This document shows, in pieces, positions 1 to 11,974 of a stretch of DNA of 64,000 bases. The position numbers were made by a program, and so were the translations under genes. Origin of the DNA: Proteles cristata cristata (Eukaryota; Chordata; Mammalia; Carnivora; Hyaenidae); assembly GCA_017311185.1 (NCBI GenBank), contig JAESUZ010001523.1, positions 17,751-81,750 on the forward strand. Direction: 5' to 3'. Position 1 is the stretch's first letter. Every line of letters begins with the position of its first letter. The notes under the pieces were generated by a model that worked only from the letters and a program-made list of their open reading frames with translations, did no database searches and was not told the DNA's origin.

Positions 1-145
1 GATTAAGGAGTGCACTGTAATCAGCACCAGGTGTTGTATGGAAATGTTGAATCACACTCTACACTTGAAACCAATATTACACTGTATGCTAACTGGAGTT
101 TTAAAAACTTGTAAAAAATACTAAAAATATAAAATCTAAAAAAAT
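1..145 (+). mobile_element. L1 3' end (carnivoran lineage), cut by window edge
   Basis: The sequence matches the end of the L1 at 28127-29238: a conserved 'caccaggtgttgtatgg' to 'ttgaaaccaatattacactgta' stretch, then an A-rich tail at about 105-145. The 5' part lies outside the window. It is an L1 3' UTR with no coding sequence visible. Confidence 0.75.
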
Positions 146-343
146 AGTGAGGTTTGAATTCTGCATTACACACTTTATCTTATTTGCAACACTCCTCTAG
201 GCATCTAGTTTTTCCTCGTTTTTTTTCTCTCAGCTTTTATGATGTGATCTGATGAACTAACTCACAAAAAACAAAATCAAATGATACTAATATGTACATG
301 TATTTTATTTAGTAGGGTCATTTTAATTTGATAAGATCACTGA

Positions 344-370
344 AGTCTTTTTTAATGTTTATTTACTTTT

Positions 371-402
<32 letters not shown>

Positions 403-556
403 GCAGGGGCAGAGAGAGATGGAGACACAGAATCTGAAGCAGGCTCCAGACTCTGAGCTCTCAGCATAGAGCCAAATGCGGGTCTTGAACCCATGAACTG
501 TGATATGACCTGAGCCAAAGTCGGATGCTTAACTGACTGAGCCACTCAGGTCCCCC
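344..556 (-). mobile_element. CAN SINE (SINEC, felid type)
   Basis: Reverse-complement SINE with a T-rich tail, a (GA)n tract at 372-398, a body with 'gaagcaggctccag' and a tRNA-derived head ending 'gagccactcaggtccccc'. Diverged from the young consensus; no clear target-site duplication seen. Confidence 0.9.
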
Positions 557-1060
557 TTAAGTTAAAGTAATACATCGTAGTGAGTTGGATTACAAGCATT
601 GGCCAGTGAGTAAAGAACACATTGTAAGAGATTTGAGTCACAACAGCCTTCTATACATTTTTGAAATTGAACCATATTTGCTTAGTTTTTCAAATCTTAT
701 TTTTGGAAATTGTGTAAGAATATGGCATAGTCTATGTGGTACTATAGATGAATATATATGTATATCCCTCCCCAATAATGAATATACTCAGATCAGGAAA
801 GGAAATTATAGTTGGAATGAAAAGAAGTGTCTTGAAATCTTAATTTCTTAATAAAAGAAATCATTTAATTGATGAATTTCTTAGATAAAAATTCTGAAAC
901 CGTGCAAGCTTATTGTGTGTGTGTACACACACACATATATTATTTTTATTGCCATTTCTGAGGGCTGAGTAACTATAGTTGCATGTAAAGTGCTTTTTAA
1001 AAGTTATCTAATAGATTCCTTCTGTAAAGTACAAAATGTTTAAAGCAAAAATTCACTCTT
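557..1060. other. No recognised feature; short (TG/CA) stretch
   Basis: AT-rich sequence without a recognised repeat or gene. A short TGTGTG/CACACA palindromic run lies at about 914-938. A frame without similarity at 585-851 (88 codons) is not considered coding. Confidence 0.5.
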
Positions 1061-1071
1061 TATTCATTTTT

Positions 1072-1292
1072 AAAAAATGTTTTTATTTATTTCAGAGAGA
1101 GAGAGAGAGAGAGAGACAGTGTGTGCAGGGGAGAGTCAGAGAGAGAGGGAGATACAGAATCTGAAGCAGGCTCCAGGCTCTGAGCTAGCTGAGTTAGCAC
1201 AGAGCCCGATGTGGGGGTTGAACCCACTAACCATGAGTTCATGACCTGAGCCAAGGTCGGACGCTTAACTGACTGAGCCACCCAGGTGCCTC
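1072..1292 (-). mobile_element. CAN SINE with 11-bp target duplication
   Basis: Full-length reverse-complement SINEC: T-rich tail, (GA)n, 'gaagcaggctccaggctctgagct', head 'gccacccaggtgcctc'. The direct repeat 'tattcattttt' at 1061-1071 and 1293-1303 flanks it exactly, as expected for L1-mediated insertion. Confidence 0.95.
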
Positions 1293-1303
1293 TATTCATT
1301 TTT

Positions 1304-1876
1304 TGTTTACTTTATTTATTTATTTTTTTTGTTCTTTCTTTTTTTTTTTTTTTACAAATAGTTTATTGTCAAATTGGTTTCCATATAACACCCAGTGCTC
1401 ATCCCCACAAGTGCCCTCCTCCATGCCCATCTCCCCCCTCCTCCCCACACCCATCAGTCCTCAGTTTGTTCTCAGCATTCAAGAGTCTCTCATGGTTTGC
1501 CTCTCTCCCTCTCCCCCACTATTTCTCCCCTTCTTCTCCCCCATGGTCTTCCGTTAAGTTCCCCCAATCCTCCTATATGTGCAAACATATGATATTTGTC
1601 CTTCTCTGCCTGACTTATTTCGCTCAGCATAACACCCTCAAGGTCCATCCATGTTGCTACACATGGCCAGATTTCATTCTTTCTCATTGCCATGTAGTAT
1701 TCCATCGTATACATAAACCACATCTTCTTGATCCATTCGTCTGTTGATGGACACTTAGGCTCTTTCCATGTTTTGGCTATTGTGGAGAGTGCTGCTATGA
1801 ACATTGGGGTACATGTGCTCCTATGCATCAGCACTCCTGTATCCCTTGGGTAAATTCCTAGCAGTGCCATTTTTAA
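1304..1876 (-). mobile_element. 5'-truncated young L1 (3' UTR plus ORF2 C-terminus)
   Basis: Starts on this strand with a T-rich tail (about 1304-1352) and the felid L1 3' end 'acaaatagtttattgtcaaa'. 1490-1870 on the minus strand encodes the end of ORF2 protein (residues like [20 protein letters not shown] and [19 protein letters not shown]). Truncated at the ORF2 C-terminal domain, so not mobile. Target duplication not resolved because the left flank is T-rich. Confidence 0.93.
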
Positions 1877-4875
1877 AGCTAAATGTAAATTTTAGATTTC
1901 CTTAAAGTGGAGTATACCTGTGCAAGAATTGGAAGGTTTCAAACATGCAGAATTTATTATTAACTTCTCTTTTTATTCTTACTAATGTCAAAAAGAGATA
2001 AACCAGATTTTATGAGTCATAGTACAGAGAATATAGTGAATGCCTGTGCCACCATCATATCAATTCATGTATATTAGATCTCAGTAAAAGTAATAAAGAA
2101 CCTCAAAATGAATTAAACCTGCAGTTCTTTCCAAATTGAGCCCAGCAACAATGTGTGTAAATTAGAATATTTTACCTGTATTGATTTTCATTTTCATGGC
2201 AGGTTTGAAAAATATTTCAAGGTGTGCATCATGGGTGCATATGACATATGATCTTTATTGTACTTTTTTTTTGCCTCTCTCAAAATCAGATGAAGAGGAA
2301 ACACTGATTACTAAAACTATGATAGGATGCTTACCTTATCTATCTAGAGGCAGGTACTAGGAACAATCTTGGATTGCATCCATTGAATCCCGATATCACT
2401 GACCGACTTCATTTAAAAGCACTCTAGTCAGAATATTCCTTAAGAACAACAGTAAAACAAATTGTTACAGTAGGTTAAGAAAATAGTAGAGTGGCTGAAT
2501 GTTTAGTCATATCCATTAACTTTCAATTAGGATGATTTGGATAGAGGAAGAAGGTTTTGTTTTCAATGTCACACTTGAATAATAGTTTGATCAAAGTATA
2601 CTATTACGGTTTAAAAGTATGAGATGGATAATGCAGTATCAGAGAGGCCAGTAAAGCCACTGGAGAAATTATTTCAACCTGAGAAAAAGAAGAAATCATC
2701 AAAATTAATATCCAGAACAATGCTAAATATTTACATTTCATCAAAATAAAATGGTGATTCAGTGCTTAAATATTATCATCTTTTTGTTCTTGCAGGTATT
2801 GATCAGGTTAAGCACCAAATAAGGGGTATATGCCAAGGATTAAGTAGAAGCTTTAGCTAGAAATGAAGACTGAAATGGCATATAGCATAAGATCCTAAAG
2901 CAGCCAGTTCCAAATAATGGAGATAGGGATATTAAATCAGAATTAGAGCAAAGGGGTAAAAGACCAGAGTTGGTAACTCAAAGGAGTAACTATTGAAAAT
3001 TGTTTTGAGGTGACTTTAAAAGGTGAGTTTTGGGAGGGGTATCGGTGTGCATCAGAGAGAAGTGCAGTGTTGGGAAAACAAGAGTTAAGGAGCTATAGAA
3101 TCCCTTTTTGTTCCCATTCTTTGAACTAAGCTGATATCATTGCAACTTTGGGCCCTTCAGATGGACTGGTTTGTGGTAAACTGCAATAAAACTAGCTTTA
3201 CTTAAAATGGAGCCTTTTAACACATCAGAGTGGCACAATTGTAGGGTATTGCTGTGGCGTTCCTCTTCTATTATTAGTCCTCAGAACTCCAAAGAGAAAG
3301 CAAATAACTGGGAATAAGGAAGCTATGCAGATCTCAGGTTCTTATAGAAAATGAGAAGACACATAGTACCCTCTCTCTTGTCACTTAATGCCTCACCTTT
3401 CTGCCCTGTTGCCATTTGTAAGCTTGAACCTTACATCTTCTGTCATCTTGGCTTGATTAGTACAGTTCTTGCATGTTTATGACTTTGCTTCCTTTGTGCT
3501 GCATCTGCTTTACTTCAGATACTGATTAGATCCTGTGTTTCTGAGCCTAAAATCCCAACTACAAGTCCTAATTGCCCCTTGCACAAATGCTTGATTTTGG
3601 AATTTTTTACTTGATTCCTATTAACACCACTACAGTCGCTCAGCCAAAAGTGTCCAAGACCCTTCCCCTAGCAATAGAACTTCTGTTGAACAAGAAAAAT
3701 GAGGCAGAAGAATAGAAGAGAAATGATACTGAACCAACATTAGTGTAGCTCAGAGACCGTATTTAGCAATTTATAATTTTATTTCAAAGTAACAAGAACC
3801 ATCTTTTCCTATAAAGTGTTTCTTGGTCAAAGAAAAAGGTACTGCATAGGATGGGTAATTGCCCTGGCACAAAGTAGTGTTATGTGGGTTTGGAAAGAAG
3901 CCAAGTGCAATGAGAACAGAAAATATCAATGAAATCAGTATAGGTAGTTGAAATTTAAGATTAACATGAATAGTGAAAAACATTTGGTAACCTTAGATAA
4001 CTACTAAATTAAACCTGGCTTAATAGATGATTTAGATCTTTAGGAACAGAATTTCTCAGGTATATTTCCCTTTTGACAACTATTTGTAACTGCAATATAA
4101 GGTGAGGACTGCCTGGGTGAATGTTTTTCACAGCTAAATTGTAACATACTGACTCATGTAGAAAAATATCATGGAGATTTACCTTTCCAAATAAATTCAT
4201 ATACCAACCCAGAAAACATCCTCCCAAATGACAGCATGTGAAAGGTTTCCCCTTGGAAAAGAAATTCAATTTTGAATTATCTATACTATAGACCTTGAAA
4301 GTCTTTAGTCACTTTGTCCAATGAAAAATGGAGATGTTTGACTTAGTGACAGATGATCCGCCCAAGAGTGTTTTCTTTCTTCTATTGCTGCTACAATTGT
4401 ATATTTAGTGAATTAGCTGTGATTGATGATAGCATTTTAAGGCATTGCTAGTGTTTCTGGTGGCATATTTTAACTATATTAATAGTTTTAGGTTTAAGTG
4501 TAGTGCAATATATTTTTGTAATCTTTCAATAGTGAAGCCACAATTTATACAAATGGATTCATTCTCTCTTTAGCCCAAGTAACTCTGACAAAAAGATGTC
4601 ATTTAAAGTAATGTTACTCATCATTCATAGATGCAAAAGCTGAAGGCTACATTGCTTTGATGTGAAATAACTTTGTAGTTTTGAATGCCTGGCAAAATCT
4701 GTATATGCCACTAACAGCAAATTAAGTAGTTTGTAGAGCTCCGGCCAAATGTACTCCTAAGGGAAAAATATCACTAACAGTTGTAATTTTAAAATAAATA
4801 ATATAGCTAAGAAAACAGTTTTGTTCAGAAACACAAACCTCCATAAAAACTGGTTATGGAATATTTAATCAGTTT
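1877..4875. other. 3-kb stretch with no recognised repeat or gene
   Basis: I see no SINE, L1 or LTR signature, no long open frame and no splice-delimited exon that I can support. It is one of two long repeat-poor blocks in this otherwise repeat-packed window. Weak ancient repeats may be hidden in it. Confidence 0.5.
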
Positions 4876-4887
4876 AAAGATTTATTA

Positions 4888-5107
4888 AGGGGCGCCTGGG
4901 TGGCTTAGTCGGTTAAGCGTCCGACTTTCGCTTAGGTCATGATCTCGAGGTTCGTGGGTTCGAGCCCCACATCGGGCTCTGTGCTGACTGCCAGCTCAGA
5001 GCCTGGAGCCTGTTTCAGAGTCTGTATCTCCCTCTCTCTCTGACCCTCCCCTGCTCACGCTGTCTCTCTCTCTCTCTCTCTCCTAGAAATAAAATAAATA
5101 AAATTAT
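4888..5107 (+). mobile_element. CAN SINE, young felid type
   Basis: Near-consensus head 'ggggcgcctgggtggcttag', box B-like 'ggttcgagcccc' at about 4957-4968, (CT)n at 5062-5082 and an A-rich tail with AAATAAA units. Perfect 12-bp duplication 'aaagatttatta' at 4876-4887 and 5108-5119. Low divergence suggests a fairly recent insertion. Confidence 0.96.
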
Positions 5108-5173
5108 AAAGATTTATTAGTATAATTGTGAACAATGTGAAGTGTTGCTAAGTACAGCAGATTGTAGTGCTAC

Positions 5174-5197
5174 TTTTTGTTTGTTTGTTTGTTTTTA
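5174..5197 (+). repeat. (TTTG)n microsatellite
   Basis: Four to five 'gttt' units embedded in a T-rich run. It is short and may derive from a degraded poly(T) tract. Confidence 0.8.
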
Positions 5198-5291
5198 CTC
5201 TAGGCAGTCTTATTGGAGTCTGTTGTATATCAGATTTAGGGTGAGTAACATAAAATTTTTAAGAATTGATAGCAATTGAATATTATTTTCT

Positions 5292-5506
5292 TAAAATTTT
5301 TTAATTTTTTTTTAATTTTTGAGAGAGACAGCGTGAGCAGGGGAGGGTCAGAGAGAGAGAGGGAGACACAGACTCCAAAGCAGTCTCCAGGCTCTGAGCT
5401 AGCTGTCAGTACAGAGCTTGACGCGGGGCTCGTACCCACAAACCATGAGATCATGACTTGAGCCGAAGTAGGACGCTTAACCGACTGAGCCACCCAGGCA
5501 CCTCTT
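5292..5506 (-). mobile_element. CAN SINE with perfect 19-bp target duplication
   Basis: Reverse-complement SINEC from T-rich tail to head 'gagccacccaggcacctct'. The 19-bp direct repeat 'caattgaatattattttct' at 5273-5291 and 5507-5525 is identical in both copies, which points to a young insertion. Confidence 0.96.
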
Positions 5507-5525
5507 CAATTGAATATTATTTTCT

Positions 5526-6039
5526 ACTTGATCTATTCCTCAATAAAAAATAGTTTACACTGTTACTTAGTAAATACGACTGTGGGGGAGTAAGTGCAAG
5601 GGTTTGCTCATATTATCTCCTTTAGTATAACTACCATATTGAAGTATTGTAAGGCTCCTAGGGCTATTTGAATGCTGATAGCTAAATTCTGTAAATGAAG
5701 AAGTAAGATAATTTGGGAAGTTACCCTGTAAGAGATGAGATTGTCTGTCTGTAGTGCTGGATAATTAGGTATTCACTTAATCCTCTAGACCTCAAAATGA
5801 AGTCTCAATACTTCTAATATTAAATAAACCTAGGTCTCCTAAAACATGCCAGTTTATATGTATTATAGTTGCAAGATTCAAGCCATTTTCTCGTATTGGC
5901 AGCCTTAAACTGAAGTATACTTAGTTTATAAAAAATCAAACCAAGACATGACAGGTTCCCAGGGATGTGTAAACAGGACCCTGACTGATGAATACTGAAT
6001 CGTATTTACAGGTGGTAGCCTCCACTTTGTTGTAGATTT

Positions 6040-6080
<41 letters not shown>

Positions 6081-7106
6081 TTAATTGTATAAGTATGTGA
6101 ACTTATCCATAATTTTGATAAGTGTTTCTGTAGAGGCTTTGGATGGTGCCTCATCAAGTACAGGGAGATAGCAGGGCACCCAGAAGTGAGTTCCTTTGCA
6201 TGTGATGTATAGTAGTACCCTTGTTGATCCCTGCTGACTTGTGCTTTTGATGTATACTTTTAATACTATAACTGTTATCCACGCAAAATATTTGACTTGC
6301 AGCATTCATAAATAACAACTACAAACATAGGCTCAGTATTATGAATTGGGTTCTCGTATATCTTGGGTATAACAATGTGCAGTCTTCTGACAATAGGCCC
6401 AGGTAAGCAAATTTATGAAGCACAAATTTGTTTAATCTCTTCAGTATTACCCTCTATTGCTATCCACAAATGTTAACTCTATATATTCCCAAACATGGCA
6501 GCATATTTAAAAGCCATCTTTGACCTTTAATGACCTGAAATGGTACAAACTTCTCATTTCCTGCACAATTATAGTTTTCAAGTCAGACAAAAGCACACCT
6601 AGAGCTATGCCTACATTTCCATTTTTAAGCCCCCATCTTTGTAGAACTTCCAACTCTGAGCCCCCCTAATAATGTGCAGCAAAACTTCTATGTCCAGACT
6701 GTTTGGCATAGGGTCATATGATGTGTCCTTTCTCCTTTAAAGGAAAACGATGAGTCTTCATTTTAAAGGGTAGATCATAACATATAAGCGCTTCATATGA
6801 ACTGTCTTTATTGAATTGACAATTTAAACCTATTTGGATGTTTTCTAATTCAGCCTAACAGCCTATTGGTAATAACCAGTTAAATCCATTAATCCATTAA
6901 TGAATTTAGACTTTACTTGTCCAAAGGCTAGCCTCAGATCTTCAGTTGTCCTCATGGAATACTTAATAAATAACCCAATAAAGAAATGTGAGAGAAAGAA
7001 GTAAAACTATTTGTATTGAAGTTTTCAGTGTGTAGTTCAAGGGAATTTCCAAGAATGGAAGTTTATGAAGAAAATCAACTTTGCATAATATGCATAATAA
7101 TATCTT
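5526..7106. other. Mostly unannotated sequence with a (TG)n run
   Basis: There is no gene or clear interspersed repeat. 5590-5770 has weak resemblance to a reversed MIR, too diverged to call. Short open frames here lack any recognisable protein motif. Confidence 0.45.
6041..6079 (+). repeat. (TG)n microsatellite
   Basis: About 19 uninterrupted TG units. Perfect dinucleotide runs of this length are usually length-polymorphic. Confidence 0.97.
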
Positions 7107-7119
7107 CTGTTTGAGTAAA

Positions 7120-7264
7120 ATTTTTTGAAGGGGGTAAGGGGCAGAGTGAGAGGGAGAGAGCCCAGTGCGGAGCCTGACGCTGGACTTGATCTCATGACCA
7201 TGAACTCATGACCTGAACCTATATCAAAAGTGGAAGCTTAATAGTCTGAGCCACCGAGGCACCC
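7120..7264 (-). mobile_element. CAN SINE, short diverged copy
   Basis: Reverse-complement SINE that has lost much of the middle: T-rich end, 'gagggagagagcccagtgcgg', 'gatctcatgaccatgaactc', head 'gagccaccgaggcacccc'. The 13-bp duplication 'ctgtttgagtaaa' at 7107-7119 and 7265-7277 is perfect, so the internal loss happened before or during insertion, or later inside the element. Confidence 0.92.
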
Positions 7265-7299
7265 CTGTTTGAGTAAATTGTTATATTTATAGAACAAAT

Positions 7300-7455
7300 T
7301 CATACACATTTATAAATTTTATCGTTACAATAACCTTATGAGGACAGTAGGACTGACATTGCTATTCCCATTTTACAGATAAGGTAATTTAACAAACATT
7401 TTCAAGGATACACAGACATAAATGACGAAGGCCACAACTCAACCCTAAATCTGTT
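7300..7455 (-). mobile_element. MIR SINE relic
   Basis: Contains the MIR signature read in reverse: 'aataaccttatgagg', then 'cattttacagataaggtaa' and 'cacaactcaaccc'. Ancient, with small gaps. Confidence 0.65.
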
Positions 7456-7544
7456 TTGTTTTTGTACTTTTCTATTAGAATTACAAAAGTCACTGTTGGT
7501 ATTTTTTTAACAAGACGAATTAGTGACATTACTCATTTGTATCT

Positions 7545-7700
7545 CTGTGTCCTTTCACTGTGTGTACTCTTACCCAGAATGTCTCTTTCCTTTTCACCTA
7601 GGCCTAGTTTGAATCCTACTTGCTTCATGAAACCTGGTTATTCATGTATCTCTCTCTTCTCAGAACTTCTAGTTTATACTCTAAAATCCAGCATTTAATT
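7545..7700 (+). mobile_element. Possible L2 relic
   Basis: Phrases such as 'tcctacttgcttcatgaaacctgg' and 'ctcttctcagaacttctagt' resemble the L2 3' region ('cttcctccatgaagccttcc...'). Diverged; tentative. Confidence 0.35.
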
Positions 7701-7895
7701 TTCCTGTCTTATATTTTATCCAAATTGAACTGTGGGAATGAAACAAAAGCTTATCTTAGTATAAATGGCTTTACATTTTAACGTAATCAAATAAAGTTGC
7801 TTTACTTATGATTTATTACTGAAGGGAGTACAATGATAAATGTTAAAAGGTTTTACTGCTAAATTGCATAATTTACAACTTTAATGTTATATTTT

Positions 7896-8812
7896 TTAAA
7901 GTTTTTATTTAAATTCCAATTAGTTAATATACAGTGTGATTATTTTCAGGTGTACAATATAGTGATTCAGTACTCCCATATAATACCAGCTGCTCATCAC
8001 AAGTATACTCCTTAATCCCTATCACCTATTTAACCCACTCTCCCCCATTCACCTCCCCTCTGATAACCATCAGTTTGTTCTCTATAGTTAGGAATCTGTT
8101 TCTTGATCTGCCTGTCTGTCTGTCTCTCTCTCTCTCTCCTTCCCCCTTTTTTTCCTTTACTCATTTGTTTCGTTTCTTAAATTCCACATATGAATGAAAT
8201 CATACGGTGTTTCTCTTTCTCTGACTGAATTATTTTGCTTAGCATAATATTCTCTAGCCCCAGCCACATCGTTGCAAATGGCAATGAATTAGTATTTTTG
8301 TAATCTTTGGGTAAATACCTAGCAGTGCAATGGCTGGATCATATGTTAGTTTTATTATTTTATTTTTTTTAATAAATAGTTTATTGTCAAGTTGGTTTCC
8401 AACAGGTTAGTTTTATTCTTAACTTTTTGAGGAAACTCCATACTGTTTTCCAGAGTGGTGGCACAAGTTTGCATTCCCACCAAGAGTGCAAGAAGGTTCC
8501 CCTTTCTCTACATCCTTGCCAATAACTGTTGTTTTTTATGTTTTTGATTTTAGCCATTTTTACAGGCATCAGGTGATATTAAAAGGAAACCTACAAAATG
8601 GGAAAAGACATTTGCAAGTGATATATGCGATAAAATGTTAATACCCAAAATATATAAAGAACTTATAAGACTCAACATCCAAAAATCAAATAATCCAATT
8701 AAAAATGGGCAGAAGGTCAGAATTTTTCCAAAGAAGACATACGTATAACAAACAGACACATGAAAAGATGTTCAACATCACTGATCATTATGGAAATACA
8801 AATCAAAACTAC
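7896..8812 (-). mobile_element. Carnivoran L1 with 5' inversion (twin priming)
   Basis: The 3' part (7896-8344 and 8418-8580) runs on the minus strand: 3' UTR, then ORF2 C-terminus. The 5' part (8581-8812) is the same element in plus orientation and encodes the immediately upstream ORF2 segment (motifs like NPIKNGQK and MKRCST). The ORF2 protein order is continuous across the inversion point at 8580/8581. Imperfect 13-bp flanks 'aatgttatatttt' (7883-7895) and 'aatgatatatctt' (8813-8825) look like the target duplication. Interrupted by the L1 stub at 8357-8405. Confidence 0.85.
8357..8405 (-). mobile_element. 49-bp L1 3'-end stub
   Basis: Only the T-rich tail and the last bases of a young felid L1 ('aatagtttattgtcaag', 'ttggtttcca') are present, inserted in an older L1. 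The 12-bp duplication 'gttagttttatt' at 8345-8356 and 8406-8417 is perfect and proves an independent, extremely truncated insertion. Confidence 0.88.
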
Positions 8813-8838
8813 AATGATATATCTTTGTATAAATGGCT

Positions 8839-9015
8839 ATTTTTAAATGTTTATTTGTTGAGAGAGAGAGACAGAGACAGGGACAGACAGACATTCTCAA
8901 GCAGGCTCCATGCTCAGTGCAGAGACTGACAGGGTCTGGATCTCACAACCATGATATCACAGCCTGAACTGACAGCAACGGTTAGATGCTTAAACAACTG
9001 AGCCCCAGGCACCCC
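8839..9015 (-). mobile_element. CAN SINE
   Basis: Reverse-complement SINEC with a body containing 'caagcaggctccatgctcag' and head 'actgagccccaggcacccc'. Perfect 13-bp duplication 'tgtataaatggct' at 8826-8838 and 9016-9028. It sits directly beside the end of the inverted L1. Confidence 0.94.
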
Positions 9016-9164
9016 TGTATAAATGGCTTTTAAACATCATATTTCTTGTCCCCTCCCTTTTCTCCCATGGGCTTATCTGATGGCCTGTGCCCAGAATCAT
9101 CCTTTCACAGGGAGAGTGTCAGATGTACCTTTCGTTGTTTTATTTTTTTTTTACCTGCAAGATG

Positions 9165-9275
9165 GAGGTGATAATTATTATTTTACAAGACTTTGTCAGT
9201 TGAATGAGAATTAATACAAAATTGTCTGGCATTGTTTTTGGCATGTGGTAAGGCACTCAATAGTGTATCATGCAG
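9165..9275 (+). mobile_element. MIR SINE relic, 3' half
   Basis: 'gagaattaatacaaaattgtctggcattg' then 'ggtaaggcactcaatag' follows the MIR 3' half ('gcctggcacatagtaggcactcaataa'). Confidence 0.5.
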
Positions 9276-10365
9276 ATATTAAAGTGTTAAAAAGAGTGAG
9301 GAAAAAAAAGGCAGTGTTTTAAGTCTTTTTTAGTCTTCTTAGTGATTCCCTTTGGCTTTAAGCATGCCTGCATTTTCACTGTTCCCTCTATGAACATCTG
9401 TGCTTTGATTACATAAGAATTCTTGTTTCCCAGATTAGTCTATTCATAATAACATCTGTGAAAGGATGAGGTATGTGTGTAGGCACAATATCTATAAAAA
9501 GAGGTTAAAAACACTTTTGCATACATATTGTCAGCAGGTACTCATGCCATCCAGTCCAATTTAATGCTGCCTTCGTCTGTATGCTGAATGAAAGACACAA
9601 AAATATTTGGTGAATTGCCCATTAACTACATTCAACAGAGGGATGGTTAGAGTTTTTCCCCACTGATAGTCATGAATTTATAGACATTGTCTTTTGATTA
9701 CATGTGAAAAGTCTCCCAGTATTTAATTACTAATCCAAATATAGTCATGTGGACTTAAGAAAAGTTTAAGACACTTTTAGGTGCTTCCTCAGGTTACTTT
9801 TCAATTGTACCTCTTGATTATAGAAGATACTTAAAAGTATGTTTCATCCCTGGCACAATCTCCTGTGTTCTTCCTGTTTTGATAAATACCACCTATAAAA
9901 GAATTTTGGGTCATCTTGTGATGATCTAAATAAACTTGATGTGTACATTAAAATAAAGAGTGGAACAACTAGCTCATATACAAAAGAAGAAACCCCTGCA
10001 ATTTTGGCCAATTTAAAATGAAATCAGAACTTTTTATTATTTTGAGGCTATTAGTGATCTTTTTAAACTTAGTTTTTAAATGTTAAGATGAAAAACAGAA
10101 TATAGTTAACTGAAATCATAGACTTTGGCTTCAAGGAGGTTTCAAAAGTGATGATATCTATCTTCCTATCCAAACTAGTGAATAAAATTGCACAACTAAC
10201 TGGTAAATTTGAAACACTGCTTATGGAATCCCCAATAAAATTCCTATACAGAGAATTTTCCAGCAATTGACTTTCCCTATAACAAATATTATTTTGACCC
10301 TTTGTATGCTAGGACAATTACAAAAGGGTCTTTGTGTGGGAGACCTGGCTTTGTTGGTATATGTG
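9276..10365. other. No recognised feature
   Basis: AT-rich sequence with no identifiable repeat, coding frame or RNA gene. The frame at 10069-10266 has no recognisable motif. Confidence 0.5.
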
Positions 10366-10375
10366 AAATATCTTT

Positions 10376-10565
10376 AGGCATCTGGGTGGCTTAGTCCGTT
10401 AAGCACCCGACTTCTGCTCAGGTCATGATTTCCCAGTTCATGAGTTTGAGCCCTGTGTCGGGTTCTATTCTGACAGTTTGGAGCCTGGAGCCTGCCTACT
10501 TCAGATTCTGTGTCTCCCTGTCTTCTCTCCTTTCCTCTCTCTCTCTTTCAAATAAATAAATAATT
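10376..10565 (+). mobile_element. CAN SINE
   Basis: Head 'ggcatctgggtggcttagtc', internal 'gagtttgagccctgtgtcgg', CT-rich tract and AAATAAAT tail. Near-perfect flanks 'aaatatcttt' (10366-10375) and 'aaatacctttc' (from 10566). Confidence 0.93.
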
Positions 10566-10575
10566 AAATACCTTT

Positions 10576-11974
10576 CCTACTTTTATTGGGCTTTGTTTCT
10601 ATTGCTTTTGGGAGATCAGGAAGTGTTTCATTTTGCATTTATATCTAATAGATAGTAAAAGAAGTGTTTACTGTTTTATAGCTTCTCAGTATAATAAATG
10701 ATATTAAGCTCTCAAAGGACCAAAATTCTCAAAGATTTCTCCACATTCAACTCTACATGTCATGTGTAGCTTGTATGTCTTAATTGTTCATCCCACTGAA
10801 AAATAAAAAATGAGAATCCTGACAGATTTGGTGTTGAGCATTAGATTTTAATAGCCCTACAATCAGACATTTTTATCAGCATTTTGAAAGTATTTTTTAA
10901 ATTGTAAAACAGGGCTTTGAAGTGACTTGACATGGATTTTACGATGAGGCATGGTGTACATTTCCTGCAAAAATACAAGTTAAACATTGTAGAAAGCTTT
11001 AAAATTTTGATATCTACTTTTGAGGAGGAACATTGAGATATTCAACATGCCCTTCCTCCATGGGGAAGTAAAATTATGAAATAGCCTATTATGTTTTTAG
11101 GGCTCTTCCATCTCACCCTCCATACTTGTTTTTATTGTGAACTCCCATCTATCCAGCGTCTTACATCTTCACACTGACACAAGAACACATACGGAATCTT
11201 CTACATCTTAGACACAAGGTAAACATTTGGTAAATATTAACTAATGGTGTGGATGAAGGTCCCTTTGCTTTTATTTTAGCCAGTTTCCCTTGCAAGAGTG
11301 CCTTCATAAGGAATTCCAGGTTCATTGTTCCAAAATAATTTAGGCTGTGTATTCTCCATGTCAAATGAATCATTTGAGTTCTGTTTATTCTTTCTGACCA
11401 TTGACAGTAAATCCAATCTAAGCCACTTATTCACTCTTATTTATTCATGAAAGCAAATCACATGACCTAGCCAAAATTGCACCTTATTGATTTTGTATGT
11501 CCAAAAATTAAAATCAGAGTGATTTTTTTTTTTTCTTTTTGCAGTTCGTCTATCACTTAACACTTGGCCTATACATGGCAAATCCAGGCACAAGTAAATA
11601 TGGGCCTTATGCAGATTCATAGTAACAAGTCCTCTTTTCCTTTTAGAGTCTTCCAATTCCCTTTGTCTATGTCAAGGAAATAACACTCATGTATTTTCTG
11701 TGTTGTGCACTTCACGATCTTCCTCCCTCCACCATATATGTTTCTCTTCTAGTAATTGTTCTAGACTGGGATAGTAGTGTCAAGTCAACAAGGGAAGAAA
11801 CAAATACCAAAAAAGTACAAGTTGTTTACTTGTATACCATAACATAATAATATAAAAATACTGTATATTTATTATGTTTTCTAGCATGTAGATTGGGATG
11901 GGTCTAGGGAAACTGTGATCCCCATTCTTTTCAGGTAGACTGCAACCACCTCAGCCTCTTTCAGGAGCTTTAAA
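10576..11974. other. No recognised feature
   Basis: No gene or clear repeat seen. T-run at 11522-11533. Short frames at 11161-11373 and 11441-11656 have no similarity I recognise. Confidence 0.5.

Noticed and set aside
4888..5000. tRNA gene candidates at SINE heads
   Set aside because: Box A/B-like sequence is present, but the heads belong to dispersed SINEs with (CT)n and A-tails. No cloverleaf with an intact anticodon arm and acceptor stem was evident.
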